Shown here: positions 13,331 to 25,738 of the stretch, piece by piece | Position numbering within the stretch: the first letter of the stretch is position 1 | How the letters are laid out: each line of letters begins with the position of its first letter | Assembly: GCA_032207245.1 (NCBI GenBank) | Contig: CM063502.1 | Span: 118,686,429-118,750,428, forward strand | Origin: Pardosa pseudoannulata | Lineage: Eukaryota > Arthropoda > Arachnida > Araneae > Lycosidae | Direction of reading: 5' to 3' | Length of the DNA: 64,000 nt | Notes under the pieces: model-generated | Told to the model about the DNA's origin: nothing | Databases searched by the model: none | What the model saw: the letters and a program-made list of their open reading frames with translations, nothing else | Translations under genes and position numbers: made by a program

Positions 13331-15529
13331 TTTTTTATTCTGGAAAGATTTAAGTTCAACGAGACTGTATAAACATAAAATGAGCTGGAATGTATGAATC
13401 AAAGCATAAAATGTTGTAATTATACCTCATAAACTGTATGGCATATTTGATTTTGATTACGTTTAATTTAATTGGAAAGACTTTTAAACAAACAAGATTC
13501 TTGACTACTATAAACTTAAGATATTAAGATTTAAATGAGTGCATTAAATAAATTTGATTTTATAGTTTCAATATCCAATTTTAATTAAGGGGACATAAGA
13601 CCTTTCCAGACTTTAATTTTTATTGTAACAATTGTTTTTCGATTCACCATAAGACACAATGTTCTACTTCTTTTAGAATTAATTTTTTCAAAATTCATAA
13701 AATGTCGTAAGCTCGGAGAAAATTATTTAACTATTTTAATATAAGTAGAATTTAAAAAAAATAATACAAAAAATATACACTAAACCGAAAAATGAGATTG
13801 ACTTGCTCCTATGATATTTTTCGAAGGGAATATATTAGACACTAAATTTTCATATGAAATTGAAATTAAATATCTGATTTATAATGTAAAACAAAACTTT
13901 AAAGGTACCAGACATTTCAATATTTAAAAAAAATCTACAAACAATTGAGAAGTTTAAATGAAAAAAAACAATCTTTATCATGCTGTAAAATAAAATATAT
14001 TGTTTTATTAACATAACTGAGGTTCATACAAAAAAAAATTAAATTAAAAAAAAGATAATTAATTTCTGTTTCAATAAAGTACTTTCTATTTTAAAAATTT
14101 TGAAAGCTATTTTGTGGGTGAGAGGATATCTATTTTTTCCTTTTTGTGTACACATTTAAAGTTTTAAAAAATGTTTTGCTTTGTATGCAAAACTGATTAC
14201 TTTTTATAAAGTCCTTATTAATGATCCAGGGAAGTTTATATAACCAATAAAATAGAACATTTCATTTTATATTGAGTCAGAAAAAAGTTGTTTTACTGAA
14301 ACATTTTAAAGACGAAAGGTACTATGTTTTCTTAAATAAGTTACACAATATTAAATATTATTTGAAGTAATGTATCATCATAACAAAGAATTGTAATAAC
14401 AATGTTATTTCCTTATCCGTTTCATTTCAACCTTTTTCGAAATACAAATCATTGCTAAATTTGTTTTTCTTCAGCGAATCTTTGTTCTATTTCCTTTATT
14501 TACTTAAAAGATTTTGAGAATTTCAGGAAAATGACAGAAGAAGGCTTTGGTTATTAAAAGTTTGTTTTTAATGAATTTTTCCCTAATTTTTCTTTTTCAA
14601 CTTATTTGTGGTAACGTTATAGATGTTGATTCTGCATTGACTGCTCATATAGTTTTGACCTGTACTGCATATGGAGACATGTGAAATACTTCTATGAATT
14701 TCATGTTTATTTCCATGTTTTAAACCTCTGTTTTTCTATAACACCAAATTGATCATATCAAGCATTGTTAAATAATTAAAAGAAATTTAAGCATAAAATA
14801 AATTTATTGGTAAAAAGTATACATTCTAAAAAGAAAATATATTTCTATGCTTAAAATATTGTAAACTACTTTACATCAAATTTATCTTTTCACAAAGTGT
14901 TTCAAATTACCATTGTTGGGAATATATTTCGTGTGTCTCTATCTATTTCCTTTTTATGTCTATTCCTTAATGATTTAACAAATTCACAGTTTATTTCAGC
15001 AATAATCAATTGCATCTGATCAATAGATAAATGGAATTTTAATATGTAAACTGAGTATCACCTTTAATATGGATTAAATTTATAATTTTTTAATTGCAGT
15101 ATTGAACTGTAGCAACAATGTACAAAAGATACTTTTTGAACTGACAGTTGAAATAACATCAAGTTTTGAGTTGGTTGCAGATATGCAACATAGTGATACA
15201 CAAAGCGTCATTATCATATTTACTGGTCAATGAATAAATATGATGTGAATGCGTAATGCAACAGACATTTTGTTATTAATAAGGCATAAGTTGAAGGGAA
15301 GATTTTTACATATTTCTACTTAATATATGCATCACGTCACAGTATTTTGTTTGAAAAATTTAGACAAATTCTTATACAAGTGTAAAAAATAATGTTACGT
15401 TGGCCTAGTGTTTGAGAAAGAAGAAATTAAAACTCATTAAAAAACACATTGACAAATATTCTTAATTAAATAATTTTATACAATTAAATGTATAAGGAAT
15501 ACAACTGGAATCAACTTATCATTTGTAGA
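13331..15529. other. AT-rich non-coding DNA
   Basis: Very AT-rich with many A or T homopolymers. No gene or repeat recognised. Confidence 0.5.
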
Positions 15530-15790
15530 TATCGAAGACTGCTCTCGAGTCGGCGTCGGCCCTAAAAAACAATATGGCATTGATTTTCCTCTTTCTCGTG
15601 TCGCTCCAAAAAATGTCTATCCCGTAAGCAGCGGATACCAGCAGCGTTCACCCTCTTCTCTCCTCTGGTAACAACCTTGTCCTCTAAAAAAATCCGACTG
15701 CCCAGCGGAGTAAAAACACGTATCCACTCAGAACCGAGGGGTCAGAATCGCGCCAAACCAACGGGCCCTTCTATTGGTTGGGAGAAGTCT
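15530..15790. promoter_or_regulatory. GC-richer island with CCAAT motif
   Basis: This roughly 260-bp patch has clearly higher GC and several CpG dinucleotides (GAGTCGGCGTCGG, AATCGCGCC) inside very AT-rich DNA. It ends in CTATTGGTTGG, an inverted CCAAT (NF-Y-type) motif. On the minus strand, CCAAT would lie upstream of a short frame beginning ATG at about 15593 (MPYCFLGPTPTREQS). On the plus strand a short open stretch runs to a GGGTAAAA donor-like site near 15855. A host promoter with a short first exon is possible, but so is a buried mobile-element scrap. No transcript evidence is available from sequence alone. Confidence 0.3.
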
Positions 15791-17633
15791 GAAGTTTCTT
15801 CTAGTTCAAACCGGTCTTGTACTGTATGTCTTTGACAAAGGCTTGCAAGAAGGGGTAAAAAAAGCTGAACTGAATGTTATTACAACTTATATAAAACTAT
15901 ATCAACTTATACAACTTATATGTTATTATATCTTATTAAAAAAAGGTTCATTTCAAATCATAAAAATTTTATTTCTAATATTTATTGATATGTTTAACGT
16001 AAAGTGTTCATAGTGTACCTTGAAGGCTTTTATAATCTTTCTTACTTTACCAGTTAGACAATAAATAAAAAAAACATTTTTAGGTCTATGTAAATAAAAA
16101 CTTTCACAAATATGTGTTTTCGGAGAACTAAAACACTGTTAAGTAAAATTCTTGTAGCTTGCAAAAAGTCTGTAGACTTACTTATCACCTTGAATGTAAG
16201 ATATTCTAGAGAGGATTCTTGAGTTCACGTGCGTAAAATTTTCAAAAGACACGTATGCGTCAAATTGGTTTTTCCCATTTTAGATCTTATATTCATATAA
16301 AAACGTGAAATCCTTTCCTATAGTAAACAAAATGTGTTTCACTCACTTTCTTTTCAATTTACAAATGAAATTCTACAAATAAAATGAGTACCTAAAAAAT
16401 CTCAGGTGTATATATAAGATAAAATGGAGAGTCGAATCAATAGAAATCTTGCATATTTACAGAACTTTCAATCAGTCACTAGCAATAACCAAGAAACAAT
16501 ACTCAACTGCTGTAAGTTAGCTGTGCATAGGTAATGTTTCATCTACTGTTTTTTTCTAAAAATGTGCCAACACTTTTACAGAAATGCTACAAGTAAAACA
16601 TTTTCTTAGATGCAGATCTGTGTTTTGTTCTACAATATCTGGCTTTATATTGTGAACAAAAATTTAAAGAGCCTGAATGTTTAATGAGAAATGCACTGGG
16701 TATAAATTATTGTTTGCAACAATTATATATCATTTTATTTATTTTATTAAAAATGTGACAGCAATTAAAAGAAGGTGAAAATCCTTTAAAATATGCCTAC
16801 ATATTTTTCAATACAGGGCAGTTTTATTTTTAAAATAATTTCTTTTTCAGTTAAAATGAAAAACAATATTTTGATTTTGCCTTAAAATGCTTGAATAATA
16901 AATATTAGGTTTAATCACATAATAAATGATGAATATTTTAAATTCAGTTATATTTCAGTCGAATTGACAATAATTGTTAGAAAGTAACAACCTCCTGTTA
17001 AAAGAAAATACACAATAAAAATCTGTTTACTATTTGAATTGAAATAAAAAGTAGACTTGAAGTAAATTGGGAAATGAATTTTATATAAAAAATATGTTCG
17101 TGTCTGATAGTTATTGATACAAAATATCGATATCCTCATTAAGTAAAATTTAATCAGATTATGTATGGAAAAAAATCCAAATATTTATATTTAAAATATG
17201 ATGACTTAATTTCTTGCTCTTATGCTGTTGAGTTTCACTCATTAATATTTTTAAGATGATTAATAGCACTTTATTTTTTCGATTTGCTAAAATTTATTAC
17301 TAACGTCTTCTTCATTTTTGTGAAAAACTATCTTTTTAACGTCATTGACTTTAAATCCAATTACTGCGTAACTTTAGAGATCACGGTAATCAATCTCATT
17401 CTTCTTTTAAAATTTTGATCTGATGAGAAACTTCTCTTCCTCATTTTTCATTTGATTTGATACTAGCATGATTATAACATTCAAGTTATTTTTAAATTAT
17501 CTGCACGTTAAATATATTGAATGAAATTTGCTATAAGAATTGGTTAGACAGATTAACAAATCACATATATAGATATTTTTTTAGTTCCTTTTAATCGAGG
17601 ATAATAAATGATAGTGGAAGTATGTATTCTAGT
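15791..17633. other. AT-rich non-coding DNA
   Basis: No recognisable gene. A GTAA microsatellite (four units) lies at 17634-17648. Confidence 0.5.
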
Positions 17634-17710
17634 AAGTAAGTAAGTAAATTACTATACAACACATTCATTTTACTTCTTTTATAAGCTATGCCAATTACTA
17701 TCAGAACAAG

Positions 17711-17970
<260 letters not shown>

Positions 17971-17974
17971 CATA

Positions 17975-18191
17975 CATGTGTCTGGATGACACTTTTCCAT
18001 TCTTTCAAAATTTTACGTTGGGCGCCACTGTAGAACAAACACACAAAAATTTTCACATCGTGTTAGGGCAACACATGTCGAGATGAATCGATACTTTAAC
18101 AGAATTTTACTATTTCCCAGGACGGGGAGAAACATGGCATGTGTCTGGATGACACTTTTCCATTCTTTCAAAATTCCACGTTGGGCGCCAC

Positions 18192-18198
<7 letters not shown>
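17975..18198 (-). repeat. duplicated LTR-end/PBS/leader segment
   Basis: A 61-bp segment at 17975-18035 recurs at 18138-18198 (163-bp spacing) with two adjacent substitutions (TT against CC). On the minus strand each copy reads LTR tip TTCTACA, one G, primer-binding sequence TGGCGCCCAACGT, then an identical leader. Only the copy at 18138-18198 is joined to a full LTR. The other is preceded by unrelated leader sequence. Confidence 0.85.
18176..18190 (-). other. tRNA-Lys primer binding site
   Basis: Read on the minus strand, TGGCGCCCAACGTGG begins one base after the LTR end. This matches the complement of the 3' end of a tRNA-Lys, the primer used by Gypsy-type LTR retrotransposons and several retroviruses. 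It fixes the direction of the element as minus and identifies the adjacent LTR as the 5' LTR. Confidence 0.8.
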
Positions 18199-19030
<832 letters not shown>

Positions 19031-19061
19031 TAATTATTATGACTAGAGACAAATAATTATT

Positions 19062-19062
<1 letters not shown>

Positions 19063-19112
<50 letters not shown>

Positions 19113-19142
19113 TATATATACATATCTATATATACATATATT

Positions 19143-19202
<60 letters not shown>
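19063..19202. repeat. (TA)n microsatellite, left of Tc1 insertion
   Basis: TA repeats with several interruptions (GTTA, CATATC, TTTATA). Together with 20698-21155 it formed one array before the Tc1 element inserted. Confidence 0.95.
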
Positions 19203-19205
<3 letters not shown>

Positions 19206-20697
19206 TCATGTCCATAAATTAAGGATAATGAAGTTCAGGCAATGAAAGAGACAAAAACAGAACAAATTTGACTTATTTGTAAAGTCTATTTATTAAACAA
19301 AATGTAAAGAGCAAAAACGATGCTATATGTTTGACATAATTAATAAAAATTGTGATTTTTACTCCCTGGAGCAAATTTCAAAAAAGAACCTATTTACAGA
19401 AAACAGTATAACATGGTTAGTATGACGGTTAATACGGAGTATGTCTCCCGGACGATGCAATACAAGCGTTACAATGCCTACGCATGCTGAGTATCAGATT
19501 ATTAATCTGATCTTGGGGAAAATTACACCACTCATCAAGCAATGCCCTCCGAAGTTCCGATAGAGAGTTGGGAGTTGATTGACGGGCTGCAATTCGTCGG
19601 TCAAGCATGTCCCACACATGCTCTATTGGATTCAAGTCCGGTGAGTATGCTGGCCAATCCATACGGATAATATCCTCCGATTGAAGGCATTCGTCTACAA
19701 TGTTTGCACGGTGAGGTCGGGCGTTGTTATCCATATACAGAAATTCAGGACCCATGGCGCCCCTAAACAAACGTACATGTTGTTCCAGAATGACATCCCG
19801 ATAGATATGGCCTGTCATCGTTACACTCTGAACATGCAGGTCAGTTCTGGAACCAAGAATAATTTCTCCCTAAACAAGACATCCTGCACCACCGTAACGG
19901 TGTCTTTCAATGGTGTTCTCTTGGTGGTAACGGCTACCTGGCGCTCTCCATATGAAAGTCCGGCGAGAATCAGAATGTAAACTGAACCTGGACTCGTCGG
20001 AAAACATCACACAAGACCACTGTTGCGGTGTCCACAATGCATGCTCTCTAGCCCAGCATAATCGCAGGCGACAGTGAGTTGCGGTAAGGGGAACACATCT
20101 GACAGGCCTACGAGCATATAGACCAATGTTACCTAAGCGTCTGTACACGGTGTGACTTGAAAGTGTCGTACTGGTAGCTGAAGAGAGCTGACGAGACAGG
20201 TCTGATGCTGTGCTCCGTCTTTTTCTTTTGGCAGTAACTGCCAAATACCGGTCATCATTCGGCGTAGTAACTCGGGGGCGACCTGTGCTGTAACATCTAC
20301 TCACATTACCATCATGTTTGAATCGTTGACAAAGCCACTCTGGGCGATTCCAAGTTCCTCGGATACTTCCAGCTGGGTACGTCCACATTCCAGTCGTCCG
20401 ATAATTCTACCACGTAAAAAATCATCCAAATGCTTCCTTTGTGCCATAACTATGCGGTTATTGTACTGAAAGGCTTTTAAAGCGCTTGTGAACAATTTTA
20501 CTTCTTTGCTACCATTCCTTATATACCCCTTTCATACACTCTCGTCATTGTGACGTACTATCCGCGCCATCTGGTGGTTTCCTGCAATTTGCATATTCTT
20601 CTTCAAGATGTGTGTGATAATTCTACAGGTGAAATTTTTATTTTAGAGCTCAATTTCTGTGTGATTCTGAATTATCCTTAATTTATGGACAGGAGTG
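19203..20697 (-). mobile_element. complete Tc1-like transposon, inactive
   Basis: The element is 1,495 bp with 27-bp terminal inverted repeats at 19203-19229 and 20671-20697 (starting CACTCATGTCCATAAATTAA and CACTCCTGTCCATAAATTAA), differing at one base. TA dinucleotides flank both ends (19201-19202 and 20698-20699), as expected for Tc1/mariner target duplication. The host site is a (TA)n microsatellite. One transposase gene fills the minus strand. The near-perfect ends suggest a fairly recent insertion, but the gene carries disabling lesions, so any movement would have needed transposase supplied in trans. Confidence 0.95.
19429..20447 (-). pseudogene. Tc1-like DD34E transposase, three lesions
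   Basis: The gene spans about 340 codons, the normal Tc1 length. The start is ATG at 20447 (MAQRKHLDDFLRGRIIGRLE), leading a helix-turn-helix DNA-binding region that ends EELGIAQS. A net out-of-frame deletion at about 20335 follows. The next frame has the second DNA-binding part, including STGRPRVTTPNDDRYLA, and the first catalytic motif FSDESRF. An in-frame TAG at about 19870 replaces an expected Trp codon, and the same frame continues to TPY-stop at 19429. The second catalytic motif reads MDNNARPH; spacing to the Glu of YSPDLNPIE shows that the catalytic Asp, directly before NARPH, is Asn. Frameshift, stop and lost catalytic residue make it inactive. Confidence 0.9.
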
Positions 20698-21155
<458 letters not shown>

Positions 21156-22715
21156 CTGGAAATTTTAAAACTTCACCTTAACATATGTAATAAATAATGA
21201 ACTCAGCCCTTTCAAAAAGTATTATTAGAGACTTCTCGTTTTTAGAAAAACTGACCGTAGTGCTGGAAATGAAACCTACCTAATATTAAGCAGAGAGATG
21301 TTTTCAGTCAAATTAATCTGAACTCTTTCATTTAGACTAATAGAACATTGCAACATTCATTTTATTTCATTTTGCCTCATTTATATTTAGTTCAGAAATT
21401 TGTTTTGTCTGAAATAGTCTGAAATAGTTCAGAAAACAATAAGCAAAAGAGTATACGGAATATTTGGAATTAAGCAAAATGATTTATGAAATACTTCAAA
21501 ATATTTTAGAATAATGTAGGCCTGATGATAGAAGACGGTAATGAGTTAACGGAGGTTCTGTGTTTGTTTAATTAATGTATTTATAATCATGGCACGGGGA
21601 TAACAGTGTCGTTTATCACACTGGTATCGTGTTAAAGAATAATTCTTAGAAATGTGTGTAGAAATGTGTTTAAAGTATTTTTGGAGGATACTTTTTCATT
21701 CATACAAGTTACAATGTTGTCTTATCAACGAGTATATAGCATTTTTATACAAGAATATTTCTTTTCAATATATTTTTTACACCTATATTACACTACACAA
21801 TCATCAACTTTGACTATTCAAAAGCATGAAAATCACTTAGTGAGTAATTGTTAAAAAATATTTTTTAAATTTCTATCTAATAATCAAAAGAGTACTATGC
21901 CTCTAAATAATTACATAAAAATATTTTGTGTAATAATATTAATAGCAATTGAGAGATTCTAACAAGTATCAAAAGAGATATTACTTCAGAACATTTGAAA
22001 TGCGTAGTCAAATATTATATATTTTCTTAAAAATATGCATCAAAACGTTATATTTTTAAAAACTCTGTATATTTACAGCATATTGAGGCATTTCATTAAA
22101 TTATTTAGAGAATAAGTTACAAATCAATGAAAAATCATTTAAATTAGGAAAGTAATTTTTTCATCGGAATGTGAGTACTTATGCTAAAAGAAAAGAGTGT
22201 TTTGACATCTCATTTTAAATTTATAACTTTGCATTTTCACTAAATATTTTGTAACTTTTATTTTGCTCCGTCAAATTTACTTTAAATGTAACTAAATCTC
22301 AAAACCTGGTGCATTCCATCGTGAAATTTCAATGACGAATTGTAGTTTCTATGGAAAAATATTACAAGAAAAAAATCTAAACTAACTGATTGTTCAGTAT
22401 GAAAGCAGAAGTTTTTAAAATTATCTGTTTTTACTGATGTAATCTGTTGGTGAAAAGCAAAAAACACCTGTGATTAAAACGAATTTATATTTTTGCAGAA
22501 CTTGTTCAAATATTGACGACACGTGAAGTTGTCTCTATGTGGGTGAATAATATTCTCTTCTCTTTCTTGTTAAAACTGTTTTCTTAATTCAGTTTTAGTC
22601 TTTTAGTTGGAAAAGTGCGAACGAAACATAGAATTACTATTATAAAAATAATTCTTTACGGTTAAGAGTGTCTAAATGGTAGCATAAATACTTCTCTACT
22701 TTATACTATTTACTC
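21156..22715. other. AT-rich non-coding DNA
   Basis: No gene, hairpin or mobile-element signature recognised. Confidence 0.5.
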
Positions 22716-23858
22716 TTAACCCTTTCGCGACGAGTTTTTTTTTTTTACAAAAGAACAATTTTGGTAGCATAAACAATGAGTAGGGCACACTAGAATGCTA
22801 AAACTAAGATGTTATATTTTTAGGAAAATTTTAAACACTAATTTAGGACTGGGACATATATGTCCCATCAGTCCTGACCACTGGGACATATGTTTCCCAG
22901 TAGTCTTCAATGAGTAATTTTGTGAAGAAAACAAATGAATTTCTAGTCATAAAAATTTAATTATGAATGGTATGGTTGGAAACAATTAATACATAATGGG
23001 ACATTACACATTGTGCACATTATTTTAGTGCGAGATTCCTTTTTTTGTTGTGCACATTTACGGCACCGCTGTCGTGTTTTTGTGGTTACTGGCAGATGGT
23101 CACCAACATTGAGTAAGCTTCGTGATGTTTTGAATGGGTGTCCAGTTCCTCTACGGCGTTGATACTATGCGTTGAGCTTTCCGGACGCCATCAAAGCTTC
23201 TGCAAGAGGTACAATGAAATCAACAAGTGTTTTTTTCGATGTTTGAGTTCGCAGTACGCAATCCATGAGTTGACCACTGTGCTCATCAATAGGCAAAAAA
23301 ATACTTTTTTCCACCACTTGCAAGATTTTCGATCTAATTCATAGGCATTTACCATTTGGTCTGCAAGGTCTACACCTCCCATGATTTTGTTGTAGAATTC
23401 AATTGCCACAGGTAATATCAAGAGAAAGGATCTCATAGGACTGTTGGGACAATGTGTTCCCACTATCCAAGACGAGAGGGACACATATGTCCCGATAATA
23501 AAAATGGAAGTAAAACTTTGGCACTTACCAGTTTATTAGAGATAATCCGCTCCGTGAGTAACTTATCAGGCTTTAGATTTATGTATCAATCAAAATTTCA
23601 TCGAAAATAGGTGGTATTTTCCAAAACTAAACTATTTATGTTCGTACACTATGGAATGAGCTCCTACAACACTTCAAAAACGCTTGAATTGCATTATTAC
23701 GTTAGTGCCATCTATGTTCCGTAGATGAAAATAAGTTCAAAAATATTCGCAGGACTGGTGGGAAAATCACCAATTAGACAGAGAAGCGTTTCTGTCCCAA
23801 AAGAATTTTTTGAAATTTGCTTGGGACGTATGTGTCCCGTTAGGCGCGAAAGGGTTAA
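22716..23858 (-). mobile_element. piggyBac-type element, internally deleted
   Basis: TTAA at 22716-22719 and TTAA at 23855-23858 bound a segment whose ends are inverted copies (CCCTTTCGCG at both). TTAA duplication with CCC-starting ends is the mark of the piggyBac superfamily. Four copies of a palindromic motif of the form GGGACATATATGTCCC lie inside: 22851-22866, 22883-22898, 23478-23493 and 23823-23838. The last lies 16 bp from the right TTAA. At 1,143 bp the element keeps only the 3' part of a minus-strand transposase gene, so it is a deletion derivative. Confidence 0.9.
22961..23484 (-). pseudogene. piggyBac transposase C-terminal remnant
   Basis: The stretch from about 23440 encodes EFYNKIMGGVDLADQMVNAY then DRKSCKWWKKVFF. 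It is the conserved piggyBac block in which VDxxD holds the last catalytic Asp. The frame is lost near 23210. The next frame reads IVPLAEALMASGKLNA, stops at TAG (about 23174), and continues YQRRRGTGHPFKTSRSLL. It then enters the C-terminal cysteine-rich zinc-binding domain (QRCRKCA ... IMCTMCNVPLCINC) and stops at TAA 22961-22963. The cysteine spacing of that domain is intact. The first two catalytic Asp residues and the whole N-terminal half are missing. One frameshift, one stop and the deletion make it non-functional. The codons before about 23440 appear to be element end rather than protein. Confidence 0.9.
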
Positions 23859-25606
23859 ATCACTTCTAATGACCTAGGAAACAACTTAAAAAGTTAAGGA
23901 TTTTTGAGATGTTATTGCTTTTATCTTTATAAAATCTAATTATTTCAATTATGTGCTCACATTTACAATATGAATATGTTGCTAAAATATCATGTGATAA
24001 AATAGCTTAGTGAAAATCATTTTCTGGAATAAGTTTAATTCTTCATGAACAGTAATCGCAACAAATAACTCAAAACGAACTTCATATTTTCTAAAAACTT
24101 TTGCTACCTAAAAAGAATATTTTCTATTTTTTTAGTTTTGTAGCTATATTCTAGATGTTTTTTAACGAAGGAAATAACTAAACCCTTTTTTCTATAAAAA
24201 ATCCCCACCAGTTTTAAAGTCGGATCTAATTTAGAGATTCAATAATTTAGGTTAACATAAGAGTATAAATAGTAACAGAAGTTAGTCAAAGGTGTAATAT
24301 TATTTTTTGTAATAGATATATTTATAGAAAACCAGATCCTTATGAGTGAAATCTTATATAACTGATAAATTTAAAAAAAAGTTTAAAGTTATCTAAAAAA
24401 TGTGTGTTGTAAAACTAATCATAGTTAGTACTGTTTAAAACTTTGTAAACTACAAAAATCCTAAAAAAAAAGTTCAAAAACAAACTTTACTATTATGGTT
24501 ATGAAATTTATATTAACAATCCAATGGATAAAAATAAAAAGTATTGTGGTAATGTAACACAAGCTTTGTAAGCTTTAAAATTAATTTTTGCTAAGCAACT
24601 AAACAGTTTGTTTGTGATACCTTCTGAGATACTTCTCTCGCAGAATTCTGAAATCAAGCAATAAATAAGACAAGATATTTTTCTTTGTTACAATAACGTT
24701 ATTCAAATATAAGCTCACTATAAATGAATGCTTGCAATCACTAATGATTTCAATGAAGAGTTTGAAGCGGTGCAAAGAAATTTATCTATAAAATTACTAA
24801 TAATCTTTACAACTAAAAAACTCTCTAAATAGTATAAAGAAAAGTACGAACATTAAAGAAATTCTAAATATAATTATTACTTTGTTCTGATAAAGTTTAA
24901 AATAATGAAATTCAAATTACGTACCGAAAAATGTTTTTAACTCAGAAAATTGCAATATATAAAAAATATATTTGCATTGCAGTTGAGGAAAAGAATTTTT
25001 CAAGTAAATATAATTGACTAATGAATTTTTTTTAAAGTCCGGGAAGCATTAAGCAATTAAAATAAATAAGACAAAATTGAAAGAAAGAAAAATTGAAAAA
25101 AGGTAGCAAATTAATGTTGTTAAATGTAATATTTTTATTAAAAAAAATATCCATCTTATAAAGATTCTACACTTTTTTCTGTAAGGATAGTTATTTGATA
25201 TTATTATCACAATTTTTTACTTCCCTGTGATTAATTATATTTGAATTTACTATGCAGAACTGATTTCAAAGAACTATAAAAACCCAATACAAGACATCAG
25301 AGAAAATTTTTATTTTAAAAATAGGTCCATGTTACAATTAAGAACTCAAGAAAAAAAGAAGTTATTTCATTTCATTAAAAACAAACTGTCGAAAGAGTTC
25401 GGTGCTGTACATTAAACTTTGAAGAAAATTTTTTATGAAGTTTTTATTACCGGAAATTTATTTTTCTTTTGTAATTAATTTTTTAAACTAAACTATTCAG
25501 TTTTTTCGTATGTTACCATATAATAGTTGAAGAAAGAAAAAGAAAACCTACTGAGTGCAAAATATGTTACATAAAAGGAATTATCTACCAGCTGCTACTT
25601 CTATTT
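23859..25606. other. AT-rich non-coding DNA
   Basis: Nothing recognised. Confidence 0.5.
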
Positions 25607-25738
25607 AGAATTAATATAACTTGTTTGTTTATTTCACAATGCAGCTGTCAATACACATACATATACCTTTATGCCAATACAAGGCTGCAAAGCTGTTACC
25701 CATTTAGCACCACCCGGGGAGCAGAATTAATATAACTT
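25607..25738 (-). mobile_element. 100-bp retroposon with 16-bp target duplication
   Basis: AGAATTAATATAACTT occurs exactly at 25607-25622 and again at 25723-25738, flanking a 100-bp insert (25623-25722) of higher GC. Read on the minus strand, the insert starts GCTCCCCGGGTGGTGC and ends in an A-rich tail (GAAATAAACAAAC). A perfect 16-bp direct repeat plus an A-rich 3' end is the signature of LINE-mediated retroposition. The source (a SINE, or a truncated LINE or transcript end) is not recognised. Confidence 0.75.

Noticed and set aside
19681..19980. Plus-strand open stretch of 99 codons
   Set aside because: Antisense shadow of the Tc1 transposase, which is supported on the minus strand by motifs.
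23138..23344. Plus-strand open stretch of 68 codons
   Set aside because: Antisense shadow of the piggyBac transposase remnant.
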